In this document: positions 37,103 to 45,031 of the stretch, one piece after another
How the letters are laid out: each line of letters starts with the position of its first letter
How positions within the stretch are numbered: the first letter of the stretch is position 1
Assembly: GCA_948434005.1 (NCBI GenBank)
Contig: CAOJEH010000011.1
Span: 1-47,883 of the forward strand
Direction of reading: 5' to 3'
DNA: 47,883 bases
Source: an uncultured Mycoplasmatota bacterium
GTDB taxonomy: Bacteria > Bacillota_I > Bacilli_A > RF39 > UBA660
Translations under genes and position numbers: made by a program
The notes under the pieces: generated by a model
Seen by the model: only the letters and a program-made list of their open reading frames with translations
Databases searched by the model: none
Told to the model about the DNA's origin: nothing

Positions 37103-39868
37103 CTAATATTCTTTATATCCCAAATCAATATCTACATTTCCATTAATACCGTTTACTCTACCAGAAGATGTATATTGCCATATTTGATAAACACCTTTAT
37201 AATTAGATGGATTATTAACAGGATCATTTGTACCTGTATAATGAGCAAGCCAAACGTCATAACTTTGTAACTGATTCATATCTAAATTATTGTTTAAAAA
37301 TGATTTACTTGCATAAACAGCAGGTTTATATTTTGTTTTAATTTTTTCTAAGAACTTTTTAGCAATAGCTGTTCTTCTACTTTTACTAAGACCATCTGCT
37401 CTACCATCTCTTGCAGGTGTAGTAAATTCTGTATCAAAAGCTACCGGATAATCTACTTTAACCTCTGGAACAAGTGCTAAATTATTAATTACAAAATTTG
37501 CTTCTTCTTCTGCCTCAGCTTCATTAATTGCTTGTGAATAAAAGTAAACTCCTACTTTGATTCCTGCAGCCTTAGCATTTTTCATATTATTAACAAAGTA
37601 AGGATCTAATTCAATTTTTCCAGTTCCCCAGCCTCTGTTACCAAGTCTAATCATAGCGAATGTAATACCATCATTTCTTACTTTCTTCCAATTAATATTC
37701 CCCTGATATTTTGAAACATCTACACCAAATCTAACATTTTTATATATGAATATTTTTTTATTTTTAGTATCAATTTTTTCACCTAGTTTTGTCCAAAGTT
37801 CCACCTTTAAATTATGACTTCCTGTTGAAAATTTAGAAAAATCGATATTTACACTAAATCCAGGTGTTGCATTCATACTTGCATTCCCATATCCATTAAT
37901 CTTATTAATCCTATCCAAAACTTCAGAGTTACTAAATCTAGAAACTCCAGTCAACTCTTTATTATCGATAAATATCTTTACAGTAGAATTATCTAATTCA
38001 GATTTTTCATATCCACTAAATTCGATACTACTATTAATGCTAAACATACTTCTTTCCATATCAAAGTTTACTATACCATCATATTTCTTAACTATAAACT
38101 TTTCACTTTTTGAAGTAATAACTTCACCTTTTATCTTTGATGACATAACTTTTATTGTTAATGTATGTTCTCCATCTTTTATAGGCTGATTTGAACCATA
38201 ATAATTAATAAAATCTATTGTTTTGAAAAATCCTGCTTTTTCTTTTTTATTATATTTTTCTGCTTCTTTCTCTATATCTGTTCTTACATATCTTTCTATA
38301 TTACCAAGGTCTTTTCCGTCAATCTCTAATGCAACATATGAATCTTTCGAAGTATCTAAAGCATAGCCCTGAATATACATATTCGTTTTATATTTGTAAT
38401 CCTTTATTGGATATTCTGTTTTGATTATTCCATCATACTTTTTCATATTAAACTCTCTCTTACTTGTTGAAATAACTTCACCTGTTTTTTCAGATCTTAC
38501 TTCAATACTTAAAATATGACTTCCATCTGGTATATCTGTTAAATCTATTGTTTTAAAATATCCTGCTGCTTCATTGGATTCTTTTCCACCATAATTTTCT
38601 ATTTCTTTTTTAATATCTTCTCTTTTATACCTATCAGCTTCTGCTATTAATTTATTATCTATTTTTATTTCTACTTTTGCATTTTTATCAGTCGATACTG
38701 CCCAACCTTGAATATACATAATATCCTTATATTTATAGCTTGTTATAGGGTTTTCTATTTTAGATTTTGCCTGATATTTGTGCACCTTTATTTTTTTACT
38801 CTCTCTTTTTATTTCTTTTTTTGTTGCACCATTTTTTATTATTACATTAACAGTATGTATTCCGTCTTCTATTTCTGATAAATCTACTGTCGTATAATAG
38901 GCTTTTTTAGTTTTACTTGTTTTTATATCATCTCTATTATATTCTTGATATTTTATCTGTTTTGTTCCATCAATATTTATTTCTAATTCTATATTATTAC
39001 AATCTGATATTGCATATCCTTGGATATACATTTGTGTTTTATATTCATAATTATTAATTGGATATTCTATTTTAATTTCCCCACTATATTTACTTATATA
39101 GAATTTCTTACTTTTCTCTGCAATTACTTCATTAGTATCTTCAGATATTATTTGCACATTAATTTCATGCTCCATATTATCTTCTAAATTACTTAAGTTT
39201 ATTGTACTGGAGTACCCAATTTCTTTATTATTATTTTCACCATATTTCTTTAATTTACTATTTAAATCATTTCTTTTATACCCTTGTATAGTTATGTTTT
39301 TATCTACTTCATTTATATCTTTACCATCTATTGTTATCTTTCTTTTTACTTTAGAACAATTTGATAAAGAATAGCCTTGAATATACATTACTGTGCTATA
39401 TTTATAATTTTTTATAGGATATTCTATTTCTACTTCCCCTTCATATTTTTTTACTATGAATTTTGATTTTTTTTGTGTAATTACTTCACCTGTTTCTTTT
39501 TTTAAAATAACGTTTAATTCATACTCACCATCTTTTAAATTACTTATATCTATGGTCTTATAATAGCCAGCTTTTTCGTTATTCTCTTTTCCACCATAAT
39601 TTTGAATTAGCTTCCCTAAATCTTTTCTCTCATATCTTTCTATTCCTTCTATCTTATTACCGTTTAATTCTACCTCTAATTTTGCAGTTTTATCTGTTGC
39701 TAACGCATACCCTTGGATATACATTAAATCCTTATATTTATAGTTTATTATTGGGAATTCTATTTCTACTTTTCCTTCTATTTCTAATGCCTTTGCACCT
39801 ATCATACAAAATAGAAAAACACCTATCATTAAAATGAGTATTTTAAATTTTTTAGCTCTATTCTTCAT
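37103..39868 (-). CDS. Secreted GH25 muramidase with six N-terminal repeats
   Basis: 921 residues from the ATG at 39868, with GGAAGTG upstream; this gives a proper signal peptide (FKILILMIGVFLFCMIGAKA). The upstream frame to 39988 runs into the attachment site and is not used. Five repeats of 95-120 residues, each starting like IEYPIxxYKYxxxMYIQGYA, and a sixth divergent one probably form beta-sandwich wall-binding modules. The GH25 lysozyme domain spans 712-921: FGVDVSKYQG (Asp717), VAFDTEF (Asp812, Glu814) and YQIWQYTS near the end. It cleaves peptidoglycan between MurNAc and GlcNAc. It is the first cargo gene at the island edge and may help insert or release surface polymers. Confidence 0.9.
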   Translation of the reverse strand: MKNRAKKFKILILMIGVFLFCMIGAKALEIEGKVEIEFPIINYKYKDLMYIQGYALATDKTAKLEVELNGNKIEGIERYERKDLGKLIQNYGGKENNEKAGYYKTIDISNLKDGEYELNVILKKETGEVITQKKSKFIVKKYEGEVEIEYPIKNYKYSTVMYIQGYSLSNCSKVKRKITIDGKDINEVDKNITIQGYKRNDLNSKLKKYGENNNKEIGYSSTINLSNLEDNMEHEINVQIISEDTNEVIAEKSKKFYISKYSGEIKIEYPINNYEYKTQMYIQGYAISDCNNIELEINIDGTKQIKYQEYNRDDIKTSKTKKAYYTTVDLSEIEDGIHTVNVIIKNGATKKEIKRESKKIKVHKYQAKSKIENPITSYKYKDIMYIQGWAVSTDKNAKVEIKIDNKLIAEADRYKREDIKKEIENYGGKESNEAAGYFKTIDLTDIPDGSHILSIEVRSEKTGEVISTSKREFNMKKYDGIIKTEYPIKDYKYKTNMYIQGYALDTSKDSYVALEIDGKDLGNIERYVRTDIEKEAEKYNKKEKAGFFKTIDFINYYGSNQPIKDGEHTLTIKVMSSKIKGEVITSKSEKFIVKKYDGIVNFDMERSMFSINSSIEFSGYEKSELDNSTVKIFIDNKELTGVSRFSNSEVLDRINKINGYGNASMNATPGFSVNIDFSKFSTGSHNLKVELWTKLGEKIDTKNKKIFIYKNVRFGVDVSKYQGNINWKKVRNDGITFAMIRLGNRGWGTGKIELDPYFVNNMKNAKAAGIKVGVYFYSQAINEAEAEEEANFVINNLALVPEVKVDYPVAFDTEFTTPARDGRADGLSKSRRTAIAKKFLEKIKTKYKPAVYASKSFLNNNLDMNQLQSYDVWLAHYTGTNDPVNNPSNYKGVYQIWQYTSSGRVNGINGNVDIDLGYKEY

Positions 39869-39968
39869 ACATTTCACTTCCATTTTTATTGTATCATAGA
39901 TAAATATAGAATAAAAGAAAAAACTCCGCTTTAATCCTCCTTTTTTATCTATAATAATATTATTAATC

Positions 39969-40015
39969 TGTGTCTTTACTATATTCAAGGAACTCTTTGT
40001 CTCATACCACCAGAT
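39969..40015. repeat. Island attachment junction (muramidase side)
   Basis: The 20-bp arm TGTGTCTTTACTATATTCAA (39969-39988) is followed by GGA and then the core AC (39992-39993; GT in the ATPase direction). ATPase gene sequence continues to the right. Arm length and distance to the core mirror the other junction exactly. Confidence 0.9.
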
Positions 40016-40407
40016 AAACTAGATGGATATTTATCCTTAAATTCATAAAGACCATATGTCTTTAATAGTTTTAATACATATTTCCTAGATTCATCATTAA
40101 GTTTTCCAATAACTTCAAGGCCAATTAAACAATTATCTAATATAGTTCTCCAAGAAAATAATGAATCATCTTGTAACATATAACCAACTGTAATATTATC
40201 CTTCATATCTACTAACCCATCAGATTTATCTTCTAATAATGAAAGAATTGATAAGATTGTAGATTTCCCACATCCTGATGGTCCTACTATAGATATAAAT
40301 TCTTTTTCATATACATCTAGACTAATATCTTCTAGTGCAACCATTTCACTTTTTCTATCATGATAACTTTTCTTTAAACCCTTTATACTTAGTATAATAT
40401 CTTTCAA
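39985..40407 (-). pseudogene. N-terminal part of the ABC-transporter ATPase split by the island
   Basis: Starts with TTG (40407-40405) behind GGGAGGAG. It encodes Walker A GPSGCGKST, the Q-loop region GYMLQDDSLFSWRT, typical of TauB/SsuB/ThiZ-like ATPases, and the signature LSGGMRQR. After codon 138 the sequence enters the island: GTT CCT TGA gives a premature stop. The missing Walker B half lies 23.1 kb away at 16526-16861. As it stands it cannot hydrolyse ATP normally. Confidence 0.95.
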
Positions 40408-40534
40408 TATATCTCCTCCCAGATATATTATTTTATGAAAGATTATACATTATGGTAAGGATAAAATACTATATTTAAACTACTTATTAAAATAATTTTA
40501 AAAAAGATTCATATATTTTTATAGGAGGTAATAT

Positions 40535-41455
40535 ATGAATTTTGATTATAGTTTTGGAAATAAATTCTATAAATACTATGGTAAGGAAGGAATAGAAAGT
40601 ATTAAATACAACATTTTGGCACCAGAACAATCTCAAAATGTTCAACCGGGTATGGAATACTTAATGAATCCTAGACCAATATTCGATAATCCAAATTATA
40701 TGGGAAGCGGTAAATTACAAGGGAAGGTTGCTATTATAACAGGAGGAGACAGTGGTTTAGGTAGGGCTGCTGCTGTTGCCTTTGCTAAAGAAGGTGCTAA
40801 ACTTGTAATACCATATTATAATGAACACAGAGATGCTAAAGAAACTAAAGATTATATAGAAAAAATGGGCGGAGAATGTATTATCATGCCAGGTGATATT
40901 ACAGATAAAAACTTTTGTAAGAATATCGTTACTACAACCCTACAACGTTTTGGTAAAATAGATATATTAGTAAATAATGCTGGAGTTCAATATCAACAAG
41001 ACAGATTAGAAAATATTAGTGATGAACAGTTTGACTGGACTATGAAAGTAAATGTATATGGAATGTTTTATTTAACAAAAGAGGTTTTACCGCATTTAAA
41101 AAGTGGCGCATCAATTATTAACTTAACATCAGTTACTACATTCTATGGAGAACCACAACTAATAGATTATGTTACAACAAAAGGTGCTATTGTTGGATTT
41201 ACTAGATCACTAGCTAGAAACTTAGCTTTAAAAAACATAAGAGTAAATGCCATTGCACCAGGATATTTTTGGACACCACTACAACCAGCATGTTGGGTTA
41301 AGGAAAAAATACCTTCGCTTGGAGCAGATGCTGCTATGGCTAGAATGGCAATGCCTTATGAGTTAGCTCCGACATTTGTCTATTTAGCATCAAGTGACTC
41401 TAGCTATGTAACCGGTCAAGTTCTCCATAATAATGGTGGGCAAGTAATGGGATAA
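40535..41455 (+). CDS. Short-chain dehydrogenase/reductase with N-terminal extension
   Basis: NAD(P)-dependent oxidoreductase, 306 residues. After a 60-residue leader, VAIITGGDSGLGRAAAVAFA is the TGxxxGxG cofactor loop, then LVNNAG, the catalytic Ser in INLTSVT and DYVTTKG (YxxxK). The length and leader match Gram-positive general-stress SDRs of the YhdF/YhxC type. It has an AGGAGGT site and runs against the ABC genes. The substrate is unknown. It sits between the binding-protein gene and the broken ATPase gene and so does not belong to that operon. Confidence 0.93.
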   Translation: MNFDYSFGNKFYKYYGKEGIESIKYNILAPEQSQNVQPGMEYLMNPRPIFDNPNYMGSGKLQGKVAIITGGDSGLGRAAAVAFAKEGAKLVIPYYNEHRDAKETKDYIEKMGGECIIMPGDITDKNFCKNIVTTTLQRFGKIDILVNNAGVQYQQDRLENISDEQFDWTMKVNVYGMFYLTKEVLPHLKSGASIINLTSVTTFYGEPQLIDYVTTKGAIVGFTRSLARNLALKNIRVNAIAPGYFWTPLQPACWVKEKIPSLGADAAMARMAMPYELAPTFVYLASSDSSYVTGQVLHNNGGQVMG

Positions 41456-41506
41456 ACTAATATTATCATTTTATACTTATTCAAAGACAAACTAAAAATC
41501 ATATAA

Positions 41507-41544
41507 AAAAAACATCTACTATATTAATAAAGTAGATGTTTTTT
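41507..41544. terminator. Bidirectional terminator between the SDR and binding-protein genes
   Basis: A perfect 14-bp stem (AAAAAACATCTACT with AGTAGATGTTTTTT) and a 10-nt loop, with A and T runs in both directions, between convergent genes. Confidence 0.92.
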
Positions 41545-41556
41545 ATAGAAAAATTA

Positions 41557-42546
41557 TTATTTTGCACTATACATTAATTTATCATAAGATACTTTTTCTT
41601 TTATAGCACCATTATCAATCATAATATCTTGTAGATGGTCAAATGACTCTTTAGAAAATTTAGTAGTTTCAGGCCAAGTATCATTTGCTCTATATCGTTT
41701 AACTGCACTTTCTAAATCATTTAAAGATGTATCTGGAAATTGTTTTAATATAGTTTGAGCTACTTCTTTATCAGTATGATTTTTAACATAATCTAACCCT
41801 TTTTGAATAGCTTTTTCGAAGTTTTTAATTACCTCTTTGTTTTCTTTAATATAACTTTCTCTAGCTGAATAAGATGTATATGGTACTACTCCACCAAGTT
41901 CTCCAATTGATGCTACTACATAACCATAACCTTGACTCTCTACATCTGTTGCATTTGGTTCAAATAATGTAACGAAATCTCCTTGTCCTCCAATAAATGC
42001 TCCACTCATTGCAGGAAATGCTACAGAAGTATCTATATTAACATCATTTTTAGGGTCAACTCCATTTTGTTTAAGTGCATATTCAAAAGTCATCTCAGGC
42101 ATACCCATAGCTCTACCACCAATTACACTCTTTCCTTTTAAATCTTCTAATTTGAAGTTATCATATTTTTTTCTGGATACTAAGAAAGTACCATCTTTTT
42201 GTGTAAGTTGAGCAAATGTTTTTAAATAGTCCTTTTCACCGCCATTATAAACATATATTGTACTTTCACTTCCACAAAAACCAATATCTGCATCACCTGA
42301 TAATACAGCTGCTGTTACTTTATCTGCTCCTGATGTTAAAATTAACTCTAAATCAATACCATATTCTTCAAAATAACCTTTTTCTATAGCAACATATTGT
42401 GGAGCGTAAAAAATTGTATGAGCAACCTCTGCTAAAGTAACTTTTTTCATATCCTTTTTATCTGATTTATTAAAGTTTAAAAATACTGACAAAGCAAGTA
42501 CTAAAACAATAATACCACTAACCACATAAGCAATAATTTTTTTCAT
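41557..42546 (-). CDS. ABC transporter substrate-binding protein (NMT1/TauA/THI5-like)
   Basis: Captures a small solute for the importer whose ATPase gene is broken. About 329 residues. A membrane helix or uncleaved signal (5-28) has no lipobox cysteine. Then come VTLAEVAHTIFYAPQYVAIEKGYFEEYGIDLELI and SGDADIGFCGSESTIYVY, typical of the sulfonate, nitrate and thiamine-pyrimidine binders. The ATG at 42546 lies behind AAAGGAG; the ATG at 42561 overlaps that site and is not used. A good promoter precedes it and its leader is too short for a TPP riboswitch. It is intact although the ATPase is not. Confidence 0.9.
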   Translation of the reverse strand: MKKIIAYVVSGIIVLVLALSVFLNFNKSDKKDMKKVTLAEVAHTIFYAPQYVAIEKGYFEEYGIDLELILTSGADKVTAAVLSGDADIGFCGSESTIYVYNGGEKDYLKTFAQLTQKDGTFLVSRKKYDNFKLEDLKGKSVIGGRAMGMPEMTFEYALKQNGVDPKNDVNIDTSVAFPAMSGAFIGGQGDFVTLFEPNATDVESQGYGYVVASIGELGGVVPYTSYSARESYIKENKEVIKNFEKAIQKGLDYVKNHTDKEVAQTILKQFPDTSLNDLESAVKRYRANDTWPETTKFSKESFDHLQDIMIDNGAIKEKVSYDKLMYSAK

Positions 42547-42568
42547 ATAATCTCCTTTCAATCAAAGT

Positions 42569-42597
42569 ATTATATGTATTTACTTAATTATTGTTAA
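42569..42597 (-). promoter_or_regulatory. Promoter of the binding-protein gene
   Basis: The minus strand has TTAACA (42597-42592), a 17-bp spacer and TATAAT (42574-42569), followed closely by the AAAGGAG ribosome site. Confidence 0.65.
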
Positions 42598-42603
42598 TTA
42601 GTT

Positions 42604-42633
42604 AAAATAAAAAATTGATATTTCTATCAATTT
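42604..42633 (-). terminator. Terminator after the thioredoxin-like gene
   Basis: A perfect 9-bp stem (AAATTGATA with TATCAATTT) closed by a GAAA tetraloop, then TTTATTTT on the minus strand. Confidence 0.85.
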
Positions 42634-42645
42634 ATATATTATATT

Positions 42646-43356
42646 TTAACAAGTCGTTTTAGCTGTACAAACATTAGCTTTTTCTAAACACTTAAATATA
42701 CATTCTATTTTCTTTTTTGATTCATTATTCATCTTATCTGTTAATTCCATATAAGCATCATCTTGTTTAGAGCTTATACCATCTGTTAATTCTTCCGCCT
42801 TACCATTAACAATTGCAACTATATTAGGAGCATATATTCTTTTATCTCCTACTTGAAAATCTTTATCATCAGTAGTTATAACATAGTCATCTAAAACATT
42901 ATCTAGTTTTTTTACTAATTTCATATATGCTTTAGAACCTTCCTTTTTAGTAACTATTTCTCCATCAACTACATTTTTTTCATCTCTAATATTCTTAATA
43001 TCTACATAATAAATAGTATCTATATTTTTTTCTTTAGCAACAGAAATTAAATTTTCTATAACACTTCTACACCATGGACAATCATTAAAACCAAAATATA
43101 CAATGAATGTTTTTTTATTATCCATCATATCCACTATATCTTTAGCAGTGGCATATTTAATTGGATTATCTATATCAATATGAACTTTTCTTATTTTTTT
43201 ACCATCTTTTTCACGTTTTTTACCATTTAAACTTTCATATTCTTTCTTAAATTTATATGAATCGCTATTTAAATTATTAGTATTATTGAAATTAAATAAC
43301 CAAACAAGTAATGCAAGTAAAGCACTAACTATAATAACAATACCTTTCTTATTCAT
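42646..43356 (-). CDS. Membrane-anchored thioredoxin-like protein with CPWC site
   Basis: 236 residues: N-terminal membrane helix (5-23) and an outer thioredoxin-fold domain with FIVYFGFNDCPWCRSVI near residue 92. The CPWC pair suggests disulfide exchange outside the cell. The fold resembles bacteriocin-transport accessory proteins of the PedC type. The C-terminal tail has four more cysteines (IECIFKCLEKANVCTAKTTC), which is unusual and could be a second redox or metal site. It has its own ribosome site and terminator and stands between unrelated genes. Confidence 0.82.
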   Translation of the reverse strand: MNKKGIVIIVSALLALLVWLFNFNNTNNLNSDSYKFKKEYESLNGKKREKDGKKIRKVHIDIDNPIKYATAKDIVDMMDNKKTFIVYFGFNDCPWCRSVIENLISVAKEKNIDTIYYVDIKNIRDEKNVVDGEIVTKKEGSKAYMKLVKKLDNVLDDYVITTDDKDFQVGDKRIYAPNIVAIVNGKAEELTDGISSKQDDAYMELTDKMNNESKKKIECIFKCLEKANVCTAKTTC

Positions 43357-43418
43357 AAAACACCTCTTCCATATACTATTTTAATAGTATTTTCTACATA
43401 TTTCAACAAATATATAAA

Positions 43419-43718
43419 TTAATTAGTTTCTTTCATCTCTTCTAATCTAGATTTCACTAAAAATACAAGTTCCATTGGTGCATCTATTTTATTTAAAACT
43501 AGTAAACTATCTTGCAATTTTGTTTTTAATGGCATTTCATCACATATTTTTTCTGCTTCTTCTTTGTAATCAAAATTATCAATTGGATTAATTTTTATAT
43601 AATCCCTAATGTAATCTTCTATATCTTTTAGAACATATACCTTTAAATCATAGTTATCCATTTCTCTGATACCAAAATATCCGCCTACTAAATATTTAAA
43701 TTCATCTTTTAAATCCAT
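43419..43718 (-). CDS. Hypothetical cytosolic protein
   Basis: 99 residues, acidic, helical by composition, with no known motif (starts MDLKDEFKYLVGGYFGIREM). A weak GGTTTTGAG-type site precedes the ATG. It lies between fucO, whose terminator is just upstream, and the thioredoxin-like gene. No function is proposed. Confidence 0.65.
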   Translation of the reverse strand: MDLKDEFKYLVGGYFGIREMDNYDLKVYVLKDIEDYIRDYIKINPIDNFDYKEEAEKICDEMPLKTKLQDSLLVLNKIDAPMELVFLVKSRLEEMKETN

Positions 43719-43755
43719 AAACTCAAAACCTTTCGTATATATTGTACCATAATTA

Positions 43756-43779
43756 AAGAAAAATACTCTATAAAGAGTA
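43756..43779 (-). terminator. Terminator after fucO
   Basis: A stem TACTCT/AGAGTA with 4-nt loop, followed by TTTTTCTTT on the minus strand, just after the fucO stop. Confidence 0.7.
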
Positions 43780-43784
43780 CTATG

Positions 43785-44939
43785 CTATCTATAAGCTTCT
43801 TGATATATTTTTAATATATCAGATTCTGTTACCATTCTTGGATTTCCTCCAGTACAAATATCATTTATAGCTTGACTTGCAAGCATAGGTAAGGCATCTT
43901 CTGGAATATCTATTTCTTGTAAAGTTTGAGGTATTCCAACTTTTACTGCTAACATTCTAACTGCCTCAATCACTTTTTCAACTGCATCCATACCTTTAGA
44001 ATCTTTCATATCAATACCTAAAGCTCTTCCCATATTTTCAAATAATTCTGGACAAGCTTCTCCATTAAAGCGTAAAACATGGGGTAATAATAATGCATTA
44101 GCAAGACCATGTGGAGTATCAAAGTATGCACCTAGAGAGTGTGCCATCGAATGAACAATTCCAAGACCTACATTAGAAAATCCCATTCCTGCAATATACT
44201 GTCCATATCCTACTTGTTCGATAGCATAACTATCTTTCATATTAACTGCCTTTTCTAAGTTTTTATATATTAAAGACATAGCATTTATATGAAATATATC
44301 AGGTATTAACCAAGCTGATTTTGTAATATACCCTTCCATTGCATGAGTTAGTGCATCCATTCCCGTTGCTGCTGCAAGTTCTTTAGGCATCGTCTCCATC
44401 AAATCAGGATCAATTATTGCAACAATTGGTATATCATGTGGGTCTACACAAACCATTTTCTTTTTACCTACCTCATCTGTTATAACATAATTTATTGTTA
44501 CTTCAGCTGCAGTTCCTGCTGTTGTAGGTAAAGCAATAATTGGAAGTGAAGAATTAGAAGTATCTACTGAACCATCTAGGCTAACTACATCAGAATACTC
44601 TGGATTAGTCATAATAATACCAATAGCTTTTGCAGTATCAATTGAACTTCCACCACCAACTGCTATTAAACAGTCTGCTCCACTATTTTTACAAAAGGAT
44701 ACACCATCTTGAATATTTTTAACTGTAGGATTAGGCTTTATATCACTATATATATCATAATAAATTTCATTTTTATCTAAAATATCAGTAACAAGTTTAG
44801 TAACTCCTGCTTCTACTAAAGCTTTATCGGATATTACTAAAGTTTTTTTAAATTTTCTTTTCTTAACTTCTGTAACAATTTCTTCTCTACTACCTCTACC
44901 AAAATAAGAAGTCTCATTTAAAATAATTCTGTTTGCCAT
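43785..44939 (-). CDS. fucO: Lactaldehyde reductase (iron-containing alcohol dehydrogenase)
   Basis: Reduces L-lactaldehyde to propane-1,2-diol in fucose or rhamnose fermentation. 384 residues, closely similar from end to end to the E. coli FucO sequence as I remember it (MANRIILNETSYFGRGS, then PTTAGTAAEVTINYVITDE and VCVDPHDIP). The NAD loop is VGGGSSIDTAKAIG, and iron ligands are in GMDALTHAMEGY and HSMAHSLGAYFDTPHG. It stands alone with its own extended -10 promoter and terminator; no fucose kinase or aldolase genes are near. Related propanediol dehydrogenases cannot be excluded. Confidence 0.9.
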   Translation of the reverse strand: MANRIILNETSYFGRGSREEIVTEVKKRKFKKTLVISDKALVEAGVTKLVTDILDKNEIYYDIYSDIKPNPTVKNIQDGVSFCKNSGADCLIAVGGGSSIDTAKAIGIIMTNPEYSDVVSLDGSVDTSNSSLPIIALPTTAGTAAEVTINYVITDEVGKKKMVCVDPHDIPIVAIIDPDLMETMPKELAAATGMDALTHAMEGYITKSAWLIPDIFHINAMSLIYKNLEKAVNMKDSYAIEQVGYGQYIAGMGFSNVGLGIVHSMAHSLGAYFDTPHGLANALLLPHVLRFNGEACPELFENMGRALGIDMKDSKGMDAVEKVIEAVRMLAVKVGIPQTLQEIDIPEDALPMLASQAINDICTGGNPRMVTESDILKIYQEAYR

Positions 44940-44963
44940 ACACTAGCCTCCCTATTCTAAATT

Positions 44964-44972
44964 ATTATAACA
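44964..44972 (-). promoter_or_regulatory. Extended -10 promoter of fucO
   Basis: The minus strand reads TGTTATAAT (TATAAT at 44969-44964), about 25 bp before the ATG; GGGAGG is the ribosome site. No clear -35 or CcpA site was recognised. Confidence 0.5.
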
Positions 44973-45002
44973 TTTATTCATACAATTATCATCAATAAAT
45001 TT

Positions 45003-45031
45003 AAAAAAATTGAACTTTTTTAGCTCAATTT
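45003..45031 (-). terminator. Terminator at the end of the tsa operon
   Basis: A 9-bp stem (AAATTGAGC with GTTCAATTT, one G-U pair), 7-nt loop, then a T run on the minus strand. The 5' arm covers the last tsaD codons and the stop codon lies in the loop. Confidence 0.75.

Larger units (their letters stand above)
16860..39993. mobile_element. 23.1-kb serine-recombinase island carrying a surface-glycan cluster
   Basis: One copy of the element spans about 23,132 bp between two AC/GT core dinucleotides at 16860-16861 and 39992-39993. Three observations define it. First, an ABC ATPase gene is split exactly at the two cores and is restored in frame when they are joined. Second, the two element ends joined together form a symmetric site: 20-bp arm, 3 bp, GT, 3 bp, 20-bp arm. 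Third, a large serine recombinase lies 30 bp inside one end, as usual for such elements. Cargo genes are all on the minus strand and encode glycan synthesis, export and a muramidase. No relaxase, type IV secretion or phage genes are visible, so transfer would need a helper or natural uptake. Confidence 0.94.

Noticed and set aside
16892-39868. Prophage or conjugative element
   Set aside because: No terminase, capsid, relaxase, coupling protein or secretion genes are visible; only a recombinase with glycan cargo.
39889-39968. GC-richer patch with GGAGG and GGAG near the island edge as a hairpin or riboswitch
   Set aside because: The arms do not pair beyond A-T runs, and no coding frame starts there.
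39869-39988. N-terminal extension of the muramidase reading frame
   Set aside because: It runs through the attachment arm and lacks a signal peptide at its start; the ATG at 39868 has both a ribosome site and a signal peptide.
41557-42546. Lipoprotein assignment for the binding protein
   Set aside because: No lipobox cysteine follows the N-terminal hydrophobic segment.
42547-42645. TPP riboswitch or other metabolite leader before the binding-protein gene
   Set aside because: The promoter lies only about 25 bp before the gene, leaving no room for an aptamer. The region otherwise holds a terminator.
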